DNA of 64,000 bases from Eutreptiella sp. 'Long Island Sound 2002' (lineage: Eukaryota; Euglenozoa; Euglenophyceae; Eutreptiales; Eutreptiaceae): positions 129,642,556-129,706,555 of the forward strand of contig OZ038382.1 of NCBI GenBank assembly GCA_964036045.1, written 5' to 3'. Positions within the stretch are counted from its first letter, which is position 1; each line of letters begins with the position of its first letter. The translations under genes were made by a program, and so were the position numbers. The notes beneath the pieces are model-generated. The model was not told the origin of the DNA and made no database searches. It worked only from the letters and a program-made list of their open reading frames with translations. Positions 35,148 to 46,366 of the stretch are shown piece by piece.

Positions 35148-38100
35148 CCTTGCACACCCAGGGCCGCCACGGTGGACCCGCAGAGGGGATCATTGTGGAT
35201 CCCTCGGGAATGGTGCTGGTCCTGGCGGCGGACATGGTCCGAGGGGTGCTCCACACGTCCCGCGTGCGGCGGGCGTGCCCACAGTGGACCATTCAGGTGT
35301 ACACCCCCCCGCGGGCGTGGCCCTTTTCCACATGGGCGGTGCTCGCCGTCATGTGGCACCTGGCACCAGAGGACGCCCCCACAGGGACCGCGGAGGACAT
35401 CGCCCGGGACCTCCACACCTGGCCGGCCGACCAGGAATACCCCTGGCGCAGGCCCCGGGGCGGCCTCCCGGTGGCACCAGCGGCAGAGGGACTCAGCCTC
35501 GCGGCAACCCTCCAACGGCACCCCGACAAGCAGGCACGCCACTTCCTGCAGACGGGCACGGTCCCGGCCGGCCCGCCAGACTCCGAGTGGCGATGGGACG
35601 CAGGGGTGGCGCAACCGCTGCCGGGCCCCTGGACCCTCCCGTTGTGGTACTTGCCCATCGGCACCTTGGCCCACGCCACCCAGGCCGTCAAGGGGGCTTT
35701 CCCGCAGCCGCTCCTCCCCGGCGTGGCCCTGCTCCGCAGCCTGCAGGCGGGGGCCGCCTGGGTACGGTGGAAGGAAGGGAAGGGGCGCTCGAGCCCCTAT
35801 TTCCCCATGGTCCAAGGCCAGGCGCTGATCCACGCCGAGGGCATGGGGACCGTGGAATGGGGGGCGATCGTGCCCGGCACGGCGTGCAGGTGGATCACGG
35901 CGGCCGCCCCACAGCCCATGCGATCGCCGCCGGCGTGCCACCGCCTCCTACGGATGGTCCCCTCTTTGGCCCCCCAGCACGCCTTTACAAGGGACGTGTG
36001 GAAGGCCGTACTGAGCCACACCAGGGAGTGGCTAACGAACCCGGGTACGCGGTACCCGCCGGGACCGGTGCTCGAACAGCTCACGGCCCCCACACCCGGG
36101 GTCCTCCACGCCCTACACAGGGCGTCGGCTCTCACGAAGCAGCTCAACGACGAAGTGCTGGACCTGGCGCTGGAGCCACTGCGGGTGCTCTACCCGCAAG
36201 CACACATCCCACCCGCGGGCACGTCCAACCGCCTAGGCCGCCTGGGGTTGCAGCGCCGCGTCGAGGCCGCGCACCCAGGAGGCGTGGTGGAACAGTGGCT
36301 AACGCTCCGCAATCCGTCCACCGCGGAGGGCCACTGGTACCTGCACCAACTCCTCTTCCAGCCACGGGCAGCCCCGGAACACCGCCGGCAAAACCCGTAC
36401 CACACGCACCCGGAGCGCCGAGGCGCGCACAACTACCCGCAGCCAATCCCGCCCGCCCTCCCGCCGGGGCAGGGCCCGGAGGCGCTACAGCGGGGCCCCC
36501 CGCTCGACACCGCCACCACGGTACAGCAAAGGGGAGGCAACGACGCGAGTGGTGCCGAACCGGACTGCACGAATTGCGGAGCGGTGGCCTGGAAGGCAGC
36601 CTGCAGGCACCTCACCCGGGATACCACGGGACTCCGGCAGTACAGACCCACGGACCGCAGGGCGCTGGCGTCTGCGGTCGCGGCCGTCACCATGGGTCCA
36701 GTGGCGGCGTGGCCGGCGCAACTGCTGCCCCACGTCCCCTGCCGCGACACGCGGCCCCGACGGCCGGCCGCGACGCACAAGCCGACGGCACCCCTCACGG
36801 CGGAGCAACTATACGTCGTCGCGGCGGCGTTGCTAGCAGACGGCGGGGAGAGCTTCCTCCACCACCACGGCCCGGCGCAAATTGCGGGATGCATACAAGG
36901 GCCCCAGCGCGATGCACCAGACCCGTGGCATGCCACACTCAGCGGGCGCACCCGCGTCTGGGGTGCGGGCGATGGCACACCCCCGCCCGGGCCTAAGCAG
37001 GGGGAGGCACTGGTACTGCAGACGGCAGGCTACCAAGCCATCATACACGGTCACGCCGGAGGGTACCGGTCGCACGTCCTGGCCGGAGGCCGATGGACGG
37101 TCTGGCACAGCACCGCCAGGCAGGGGGCTTTCCCGCCCCTGCCCCACGTCGACTGGCGACAGGGGCCCACCCAGGCCTACTATATGTCGGCGGACCCCTG
37201 GCCGCTGGCGGTCCTGCTGCACACTGTCAGCGCCCCCAACAAGAGGCAGGAACCGGGGTGGGTCAACCCCCCCACACTGGTGTGGAGCCCCGACCAGGAG
37301 GAGCATCTACGGGCCGCGTGGCAGGGAGACGCCATCAGAGCCACGGACGTCCCGGACCTCCACGCGGGGCCCATCACGCACGCCCGCCCAGCGGCTACCC
37401 TGGCGGTGGCCCAGCGGGGACAGCAGAACCCACAGTGGGTGGTCTGCATGTTCAGCCCGGCGGACGCGCACATCGTCATCTGCGACCCCGAACGCCTGCC
37501 GGGGCCCGAAGCCGTGATCCGCGTGGCAGACTGCACCCGCATGATCATCAAGGCGCTGCGGGAGGGCGAACACCACGCCCTCCTGCTCCAGGTCAGGCTG
37601 AAGGACAAAGCCCGGGCGGCGAGGCCGGGAGTGTGGCCGGCAGCGGCGCACCCCGCCGACCTGGAGCTCCAGCTGGCGGTCCCGACCACGGTGTACCACT
37701 GGCTACAGGCCTTCCACGACCTGCGATGGAGGGGCAAACCCGACCGCCAAATCGGCTCCACGCACTGGCAAACGTGGCTGCAAGCAGACGCGCAGCGCGA
37801 TGCCGCCCGAGGCCTCGGGCCCGCGCCCGCGACGCGAGCCCTCGATGTGGCGGCCCCGGGCCACACGCTGGCACCACACACGGTGCCGCTGGCCAACCTG
37901 CCCTTCGAAATAAGCGGCGGAGGGCGCCATTCGGAAGTCGGTGCAGCTCCCCCCGGCGCGAGGGGCCACGGAGCCGACGAAATGCCCCCTGTGTGCGGAC
38001 GAGTACTACACCAGCGGGGCAATGCTGGAACACCTGGCGTGGCACGCGGTGCACGCTGCGGCCCCGGCGGACGACAAGGAGGCGGCCGCCAACATCCTGC

Positions 38101-38399
38101 AGGGGAGAGCACGGAGGTCCCCGTGGCACGCCCCGTACACCCGGCGCCCCCCGCCCCAGGCAGCCGACCACGCAGATGGAGGGGAGGAGGCACCCGGAGC
38201 GGCCCCGGGGGCCGGCGGTGCGGCCCCACCAGGGTCCATATCCATCCCCGAGGGGCTGGCCCCCCTGGCCCCCCTGGCTCCCCCGGTCCCCCGGGCTCCC
38301 CTGTGGGCCCCGCTGGGAACGGGCTCAGCGGATGCGGCGCACCCAGATGCCCTGGCGGCACCAGCGAACCCGGCGGCGATGCCGATGTGGGATAGCTGA
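35131..38399 (+). pseudogene. LINE-2 ORF1, main part with C-terminal C2H2 zinc finger
   Basis: About 930 codons in one frame to about 37913, then a one-base shift (between 37914 and 37941) to the frame that ends at TGA 38397-38399. The main part matches no family I can name; it has scattered Cys pairs (CTNCGA near 36566) and hydrophobic blocks. After the shift a C2H2-like finger (CPLC, then H-LAW-H, 37983-38045) precedes a Pro-rich tail. With the N-terminal part, ORF1 would exceed 1200 residues, several times the size of usual LINE ORF1 proteins. ORF1 proteins normally coat the element RNA. The final in-frame TGA is followed without any ATG by the ORF2 endonuclease start. Confidence 0.6.
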
Positions 38400-41300
38400 C
38401 TCCAGGAGGACACGACGGGCGACGCCCTGTTGCTCCTCTCGTGGAACCTGCGCAACGGCCTCGTGCCGCCAGACCGGTCCCTCCGGGACACACTCCGGCG
38501 GCGCCGGGGGCCGGCGGCCTGCACCGACAAGGAGCACCTCATCACCGGCATGCTGCCCCAGGAGGGGGCTTTGCCATCATGCTCCAGGAAACGGGGATCG
38601 CCACCAGGGCGCAGGAGATGCACGTGGCCGCGGCACTCCGGGACAAGGGGTACACCGCCTACTTCAGCAGCCGGCTGGCGGAGACGGGGGCCACCTCCAC
38701 CTCGCGAGGGGGGGGCCTCCTCACTGCGGTCAGCAGCAAGTACGTGGCGGAGCACGAGGTGCTCAGCTTCACGGAAATTGTCCCCGGGAAGGCCGCGGCC
38801 CTGGAGATCCGCACGGACGGGGGAGGCCTCACCCTCATCAACGTCCACGGGCCGCAAGCAGGCTGCTCCCCGTGGGCGGGACGGGCGGCGTTCTGGGCCG
38901 ACATACAAATGTATGCCACGGCACGCAGCCTCGGCGGGAGGCACCCGGTGGTCATCGCCGGCGACACCAACATCTACATGGATGTCCCCGCCAACCCGGC
39001 CACGGAGCATTTCCGAGCGGGCTGGGAAGCCTGCGGCTTCCGAAGAGCCGCGGCAGGCGGCGAGGAGGACATGACCCCCACGCTCCACCCGTCCCAGCAC
39101 GGGGTGGACACCTTCCTGGTCAACGAGCCCCTCCTGCCGTGGTCCCTGCGGGAAAGCGTCTGGGCTCGCGGCATGGCACACCCCCAGGTGGTCGGCTCGG
39201 ACCACCTCCCGGTCCGCCTGGCCCTGCCGGGTCTCCTCAGGGCAGCGGGACGCGCGGCGATGCCCACCCCCTACAGCCACACGGAGGGCCGCTTCCTCCC
39301 GTACGACGCCGAGGCCGCGCCCGTCCAACACTGCCTGTGGGCGGCGGTCACCGCCGCGCAGGATGAACCCTCCCTGGCGCCCTGGCTGGGTCCCGCAGAG
39401 CAGCACGACTACGGGTCCATGCCCGCGGCCGCGGTGGACAAGGTGTTCGAACACCTCCACGCGACGCATGACGCCCTGGCGCGCGTGGTGGGACGCCGGC
39501 AGCCGTCTCTGGCGGGAACGGACCCGGCGGAGGGCGACCTCCCGGAGAGCGGAAAGCAGCTCCAGGCAGCGGTCCTCCGCTATGACACCCTGGCAGCGCG
39601 CGCCCCGGCAGCGTACCAGGCGGACGCGGCCAGGCATGGCATCCGGTCCGAGGCGGCGCTCCGGCTCACGGAGGAACTGCAGGGTGTGTCGCCCGGGTTC
39701 CGCCCGACCACGCAGGGCCAGCTACAGGAGGAGCTGGAGAGGCAAGCAGCCGCCCTCGAGGAGGACATTCGCCAGCTCCGCGCCCTCCTGGCGGCAGACC
39801 GCAAGCGCGCCATCAAGGACTTCTGGCGACGCCACGCCCCCGACATTGCCCAGCGATGGAAAGCCGTGCGGGGAGCCATAGAGGTAGAGGCCCCAGGCCC
39901 GTCAGGCCTCTGGAACGTGCGGGTTCCCAACACCCAAACGCTCCTCACGGAGGCCCACGACGTGATGTTCGCAGTTCGCGCTTTCTGGCGAGAACTGTAC
40001 GACAAACGCCCGGTGGACCTCCCGGGTTTCCAGGCGGTCCTCGGCCGCCACGTCCCCCGGGTCCCTGAGGGAGCCTGGACACAGGTCCAGCAGTACTCCA
40101 TGCAGGACCTGAAGTCCGCCCTGGACAAGGCCGATGGCAAGGCCCCAGGTCCTAACCACGTGGAGGCCCGCTTAATCAAGGCCCTCCCGGCACCCGTCCA
40201 GTGGCTCCTGGTCCACTCCTACCGGGCCATCCTCCGCGGCGCCCCGCCGCCGATGCACTGGAGGGACGCGCACATCTGGCTAAGCCCCAAGGTACCGGGC
40301 TCTGCCAGACTGGACGACTACAGGCCCATAGCCCTGGGCCAGCTGGACATGAAGCTGCTCACGGGCCTCCTCACCCAGCGCATCACGGAGGTGCTCACAC
40401 GGCACGGAGTGGTCAGCGACTGGCAGCAGGGGGCCCTCCCTGGCTCCAACACAGGCCCCCCGCTGTTCATGGCGCAGCGGCACCTCCAGCGGGGAAGGCC
40501 CAACTACGTCTTCTCCTTCGACGCCCGCAAGGCCTTCGACACCGCCCCACACGGCGCCCTCCACCTCATCCTGCGCCACCTCTCCGTGCCGCCGGACGTC
40601 ATTGACCTCCTGCTCTTCCTCCACACGTGCGCCAGGCTGCGCATCGTCACAGCACACGGGCTAACGCAGCCCGTCTACATGCTACGCGGCGTCCGGCAGG
40701 GCAACCCCGAGAGCCCCCTGCTGTACGCGCTCCTCCTGGAGCCCCTGCTCAGGGCACAGGGGCACCGCCTGCGCCCACCGGGAGGGGCCGAGCACGGCCT
40801 CATCCAGGCCTATATCGACGACCTGCTGGTGGTGGCCCACACGCTGCAGCACTTCGTCGAGGGCGTGGAGGCGGTGGCCGCGTACCTGGGGATGATGGGC
40901 ATGGAGCTCAACCCCCGCAAGTGCGCCATGGCCACCACAGAGGGGGTCCCGGGCCTGCAGCTGCGCCTCTGCCCCCACCTGGAAAACCCGTGGTACTGGG
41001 TACCAGCGGCGGACTCCGTCCCCTACCTGGGACTCCAGCTGCAGCCGGACGGGGAGTTCTCCCTGCAGCGCAAGCACCGGCTACGCCTGGCGGCAGTGCA
41101 CCACTGGTGCCTTAACACCCTCGCGCCACCGAAAGTGGTGCAGGACGTCATCCTGGCGATCCTCGGAGGGGTGACGCAGTACGTCGCCCCTTCCATCGCC
41201 GACGACTCCGACACTGCACGCCACCTGGACCACATCACGGTCCAGGTCGCGAAGGACAGGGCGCGGTACGCCTTCGACGCCTCGCGGGACAGCCTGCAGG

Positions 41301-44300
41301 ACGACCGGACCCTGGGGCTCACACGGGTGCCCACGCGGTGCCAGCAGGCAGCGGTGGCCCTCGTGGGTACACTCGTCCACCACCGCGCAACCTCCGTGCG
41401 CGCCGAGGTCACCAAGATGTTCTGGGAGATAGCCGGCGCGCACGGAATATGTCCCGAGGTGCACTACCCCGTCCCGGAGTTCGCAACTCTGGCGGGAGGC
41501 GACTGGGTCCACCGCATACCCCGGGCCCTGGCCGCCATGGGAGTGGGGATGTACAACCCCATCGCGTGCCCCAGGGCGGCTCATGTCCAACTACAGTCCC
41601 CGCCGGGCAAAATCGTCACGCTGCGCACCGCCAAGCTGCGACACCGCGACACGTGCCGCCTGACGGTGCCACACACAACGCCGTGGCATGGGCACCACGG
41701 GCCACGCCACCCCTTCCCCGACAACGACGATCCGTGGCCGACGGCGGTGCGGGAGTGCCTCAAGCAATGCGCCGATGAACACCTCCATTATTGCCGCCGT
41801 GAGCAAGAGCCCACCAACCACCCCGGGTGGCGCGACGCCCTGGCCCACCTCTTCCACACCACCGGCACACGGGACCCCCGCCTGAGACTCGTCCACCCCA
41901 CGAGGGCTAAGCAGGACGCCCAGACCGGCCCACGGGTGACCCCGGACGGCCTGCACCTCCACGTCGGGAGCTACCGCCGCCGGGACGGCCTGTCCCCCCC
42001 CACGCGGGGGGCGACGTACCACCCGCCAGCGGCCCTCATGTACATCCTCTGCGACGTACTCGCGGAAAGCGAGCACCAAGAGCCTAACGCGGACGTGGCG
42101 TGGCCAGAGCCCTTACGCCCCCGGCCCCACGCGCCGACGCCGTTGTGGCTGGTGACCACGGACGACCAATGCACCCAAGCGACGGGACAAGCGCAGCTCC
42201 GGGCCGAGTGGGTAATAGTGCAAGTGGGAGCAGGCCAGCCTGAACCCCGTGGGCTCCCCCGTGGCACCGCCCTACTGGTGGCTACGGGGGTGCCGCACGA
42301 CCCACACATGGCGGTGCACGCGCTGGAGGACCGTCCGGAGGACACAGGACACCTGGTGGTGCACCAGCGCGGGGGCCCGGCGTGGCTCAAGGAACATGTG
42401 ACGGCGCTACGGTCCTTGGCAAGCACGGTCGCCGGAGCGGAGATCCGGCTGCACGACCACCCGGCGATCAGCCCAGGCGACACCAGGGCGCTGAGCGTGG
42501 ACCAACTGACCCCCAGCCACCCCGACGTCCGGTGGCACTCCACCGACCTCAACGCGGGGTGGCTCAGCCCCACCGGATACTACTGGATGCCGGAGGCCTG
42601 GGGACACACCTCCTCTGACGCGTCCGGGGGCGGACCCTGCAAACACGCCACCAGCGTCGCTCTCGCCGCCGACCTCACCCGCACGCGGGCGGTGGCCATC
42701 TCGGGCACGGTGCCCGACGGGGAGGGGGTGGCCGCCTCCCTCCCCCTACATTACGGTGCACACAGACCATGGGTCCACACGGTGGACGCCGAAGTCATCC
42801 TCCACCTCCTGCGGCACGCAGATCGCGAGCGAACCACGGGGGTCCCCGCGGGCGCAGCGAAGGTGGTAAACCAGATGCCCCTGAGGTGGCTCCGGGACGG
42901 CCTGTGCGCGCGGGAGCAACACGCCGGGCACCCGTTCTGGTACGTCCGAGCCACCTCGCACCACAGTGACGCCCTACTGCACAAGGCGGACTGGGCAGCG
43001 TCCCAGGACACCGTCTTGCAGAATACGCCCCCGGACCCTGGCCACGCCCAACTCATTGTCGCCGGCCGTGACGGCCATCTCGATCTACGGCCCCCCACGA
43101 TGCGGGTGCTCGGCGAGGTCGCGCAACGGGCGCAGACGGACCATGCGCTGACGCACCGGGGACACACACCTTTGGGCGCGGCCCACGCCACGGCCTACGT
43201 CCACGCCCGGGACCTCACCGCGGCTGCCACCAACTGCCGGGCGCTGCGGGCCCGGGACGGCCACACGCCGGTGCAGCGCAGGCTCCGCCTCCGGAAGGAG
43301 CGGCTCTCCGGCGTCGCCATCGTCCCGCAACCGTGCCTTTTCTGCGGCGGCCCGGAAGAGACCCCGGTTCACATGCACGTGGGTTGCACCCACTCGCGGC
43401 TCCTCTGGCCCCACTACCGCCAGGCGGTACACGAGGCGGCCCGCCACCTCCCACCTGGGGACAAGGCCCTGTGGGTGGCCTCGTGGCGCTCCGCAGGCGC
43501 CACGTGGACGGAGGTGTTCTGCTCCGGACTGGTGCCCGAGGACGCGGAGGCGCAGCTCCGCGCCATAACCCGATACGACCCGCCGGGAGGGACCTCAGTG
43601 GACGATTTCCTCCACCACATGCTCCGGCTGGGGGACTTCGCGTGGGAGCTTCGCAACCACCGGCTGGGACAACTCCTCCACGAGCCCCTAAGCGCGGCGG
43701 CCCGGGCGCACCGGTGGCTCACTGCGGCGGAGGGCGACCACCCTCCCCCTCCCCCGCGCCCTGACAAGGACTTCGTAGCCTCCCTCCGTGTTGTGAATGG
43801 CACTCTGGAGTGCCCACCCCAAGAGAGCCCCCACCCGTATCAGGACCTGCCGGGGGGGTTCTCGAGGCACCTACAAGACGCCCTCTTCCCACCGTGGATC
43901 ATCGGGCGCGGCTCCATGACCGCATGGGAGGCGCGCATCGTGGGGGAGGAGTGGGCGCGGGAGTGGGGCCGGTGGTGCGCCGCCACGCGCGCCCCGGAGA
44001 CCCCTGCGCAACGATACGCCGCCATCCCGCTCCGGGGGTGGGGGCCGGACACCCGGCCGAGACCTACCATGATCCGCGGGGCGGGGCCTGACCACCCGTG
44101 GGACGCGGCGACGGGGGAATGGCTGCAGGCGGCCCCGGGGCCGCAAACGGGATGGACTGGGGACGTATCCTCACTCGTCAGGACGCCCGTCCCGCCCCGC
44201 ATCGTCCTTCACACCGCCAACGTGCTCCGGGCCACGGAGATACGCACGTGGGGACACGCTGCGGCCACCGTCCGGTGGCACCCCCCAGAGGACGGGGCCA

Positions 44301-44749
44301 CCCAACTCACCATGGCGCACTTCAAAGCTGGGGGGCCGGTATACGACGACGCCCTGTCCCGGCTGGGCGACGCCCAGGGGCCCTTGCTCCTCATGCTCCC
44401 CACCGGTATCGCAGCCGCGCTGCGCCAGGAGCTGGACAGCTGCGAAGGGCTGCGAGTGGGGTGGGAGGCAGTCGCGGACGGCACCCTGCTGGCCCTCCTC
44501 CACAGGGACACCGCGAACGGGTGCCAATGGGACGCGCTGACGCTCCACCTCACCGGGCGCCACGTGTACATGGCGAGCCCCCCCCAGGGGCACCCCCGCC
44601 CGACGTGGGACGACCTCATCGCCGCCTTCCGCGACCTCGGAATCCTCCCCGACGACACGTGGCAGGAGGTCCAGCGGAAGACGCTTGGCAAGGACTACCG
44701 GCGCCGCGTCCACGCCCGCCTGCTGGAGATCCGGGACCCCCTCCGATAG
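38400..44749 (+). CDS. LINE-2 ORF2: APE endonuclease, reverse transcriptase, RNase H, zinc knuckle
   Basis: About 2115 codons. The first ~55 are in the ORF1-end frame (LLLSWNLRNGL, the usual APE beta-strand start); a missing G in the run at 38564-38568 shifts the rest, which is open from 38569. Numbered from 38441: APE domain to about 262 with LQETG (Glu), AGDTNIY (174) and GSDHLP (253); RT about 560-835 with FSFDARKAFDTA, GVRQGNPESP and catalytic AYIDDLLV (Asp-Asp near 793); RNase H about 1385-1520 with SSDASGGG, HTVDAEV and SHHSDALLHKAD; zinc knuckle CLFC..H..C near 1632-1651; then ~450 residues with no family I recognise, to a TAG at 44747. APE, RT and RNase H together recall the I and related clades. 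No ATG precedes the APE start in frame after the ORF1 stop. Confidence 0.88.
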
Positions 44750-45094
44750 AGGTGGGACGACCTCTGGCTCCGCCATCTCGACCCTTGGTTGCCGCCCTCC
44801 CACCTCCCACACACCTGCCGACTCTGCGGAGAATGTGACACGGTGTCCTCCGCAGCATCGACAGGCGCCAACAGGTGCGCGCGGTGCACCCAGGTAGCCG
44901 CGTGCCCCTGGCCCAAACCTCCCGCAGGCCCGCGCAGGCGCACAGAGGAGGAGGCCTTGCGCCGGCGCATCGAGGAGGCACACACCCCCTCGCACGAACA
45001 AGCGGGCCCCGCGGGCGCTGCCCTTCTTTGGATCCACGTGCACCTGCGGGACCCCACATCCGTTGCGCACCTGTCGCACGTGTTCGCCCCCTAA
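44750..45094 (+). other. LINE-2 ORF2 in-frame extension, zinc-ribbon-like
   Basis: The ORF2 frame continues without an ATG after the TAG for about 114 codons to TAA 45092-45094. It begins RWDDLWLRHLDPWLP and contains CRLCGEC and CARC, four or five Cys spaced like a zinc ribbon, then an acidic/basic helix-like stretch. It could be the original C-terminus of ORF2 cut by a nonsense mutation, or made by readthrough. Function unknown. Confidence 0.4.
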
Positions 45095-45133
45095 CCCCCA
45101 CCCGCCGCCGCCCTTTGCAGAGCCCGCAGCACC

Positions 45134-46366
45134 ATGCCACGCCGACGGGGGGATGGGCCGGGGCACACCAGGGCCCGCCGCAGAGCGCAGGAGGCGGCCG
45201 TCCGGGGCCTGGTGGCGGACGCGGTGGCGGAGGCAAAAGAAGCGCACGCTGCCGCACGGTGCGACCTGGAGGGCAGTGCGAGGGCCTTCCTCAACGGGAC
45301 CGCCCTCCCGGCCGTCCGCGCCCTGAACGGAGCGGGGGCCCCTACGCTGCTCCCGGCAATGCACCGGATCGTGAACGCCATCCGGCCGGGGCTCATCAGC
45401 CCGGAAGCGGCCCTCTATGGGCACTGGATGGAGTGGCGCGAGTCCAATCGGTTGGGCCGGCCCCTGTCCATGGGGGACAACCTCCGGCTGACGGGAGCGG
45501 GGTCTGCCATGTCCCTCCGCAGTAGCGCCCCAGCCCTACTGCACGCCCTCAGGACGCGCTACCCCGGGGACGCGGCCCCGTACCTGAACCAGGCGCGGGC
45601 CACGTACCCGGGGGGAGTGTCCGAGCTGGATGCGGCGCTCCACCTTCTACACCCGCCGGACGAGGACCTGGGGGTGGGCGAGGTCACGGTGTTCGTGGAA
45701 GGCGCGGACCAGGCGTCCGCCCGCCTCCGGCCGACCAACCCGGTGTATGACGGCACCGGGCCTACCCCCCCGTACGCCGTCGTCTACGAGGCGTTCCCCA
45801 GGGAGCCCACTTGGTGCCCCACCCTCCCACCGGTGACGCACGCGCCCCGCGGCTGGGCTAACCCAGACCTGTCCCCCCCCCTCTCCAGGACCAGGGGTGC
45901 CCACCACAGGGGGCAGGTCCTCTGGCAAGAGTGCCCTGGCACCCCCCTCCTCCTCCTCGTCGTCGCGACCCGCGGGGGCCCGGGGCGGATCCTGGGGATC
46001 ACCCCCACCCACCTCTATGGGGCCACACCCGTACCCCGCCCCCCCCTCCCGGCGCCCGCGGCGCGGGACGGAGTACACACCTTCCTGCGCACGCAGGAGG
46101 TCACCGCCGTTACGGGGGTCCACCTGGTGCGGCTGCCCCCGACACCGCTCGACGACCCCCGGGGGCCCAGGGCCCTGGGCCCCGCCCCAGACTGGGAGCT
46201 GTGGCGCGACGCGTGGGCCGCGTGGCTCCCCCGCCTCCCCCCCCAATGCCGGTGGATGGCCGCGGACCCCCGGCCGTGCGGGGCTGACGCCACAGCCGGC
46301 CCCCCACCCCCTCTCCCCCTCCCCCCCGCAGAGCACCACACGGCACTGCCCACGGCACGGCACTGA
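45134..46366 (+). CDS. LINE-2 ORF3, unknown protein
   Basis: 410 codons. The ATG is in a good context (GCACC ATG C), 39 bp after the preceding stop. The N-terminus is strongly basic (PRRRGDG, RARRRAQE), followed by an Ala-rich helical segment and a mostly hydrophobic, Pro-rich remainder with no motif I recognise. It ends HTALPTARH. The stop TGA (46364-46366) shares its A with the ATG of ORF4 (TGATG), pointing to coupled translation. Unbroken length in a decayed context argues that it is real; a third ORF downstream of the RT gene is unusual in LINEs. Confidence 0.6.
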   Translation: MPRRRGDGPGHTRARRRAQEAAVRGLVADAVAEAKEAHAAARCDLEGSARAFLNGTALPAVRALNGAGAPTLLPAMHRIVNAIRPGLISPEAALYGHWMEWRESNRLGRPLSMGDNLRLTGAGSAMSLRSSAPALLHALRTRYPGDAAPYLNQARATYPGGVSELDAALHLLHPPDEDLGVGEVTVFVEGADQASARLRPTNPVYDGTGPTPPYAVVYEAFPREPTWCPTLPPVTHAPRGWANPDLSPPLSRTRGAHHRGQVLWQECPGTPLLLLVVATRGGPGRILGITPTHLYGATPVPRPPLPAPAARDGVHTFLRTQEVTAVTGVHLVRLPPTPLDDPRGPRALGPAPDWELWRDAWAAWLPRLPPQCRWMAADPRPCGADATAGPPPPLPLPPAEHHTALPTARH

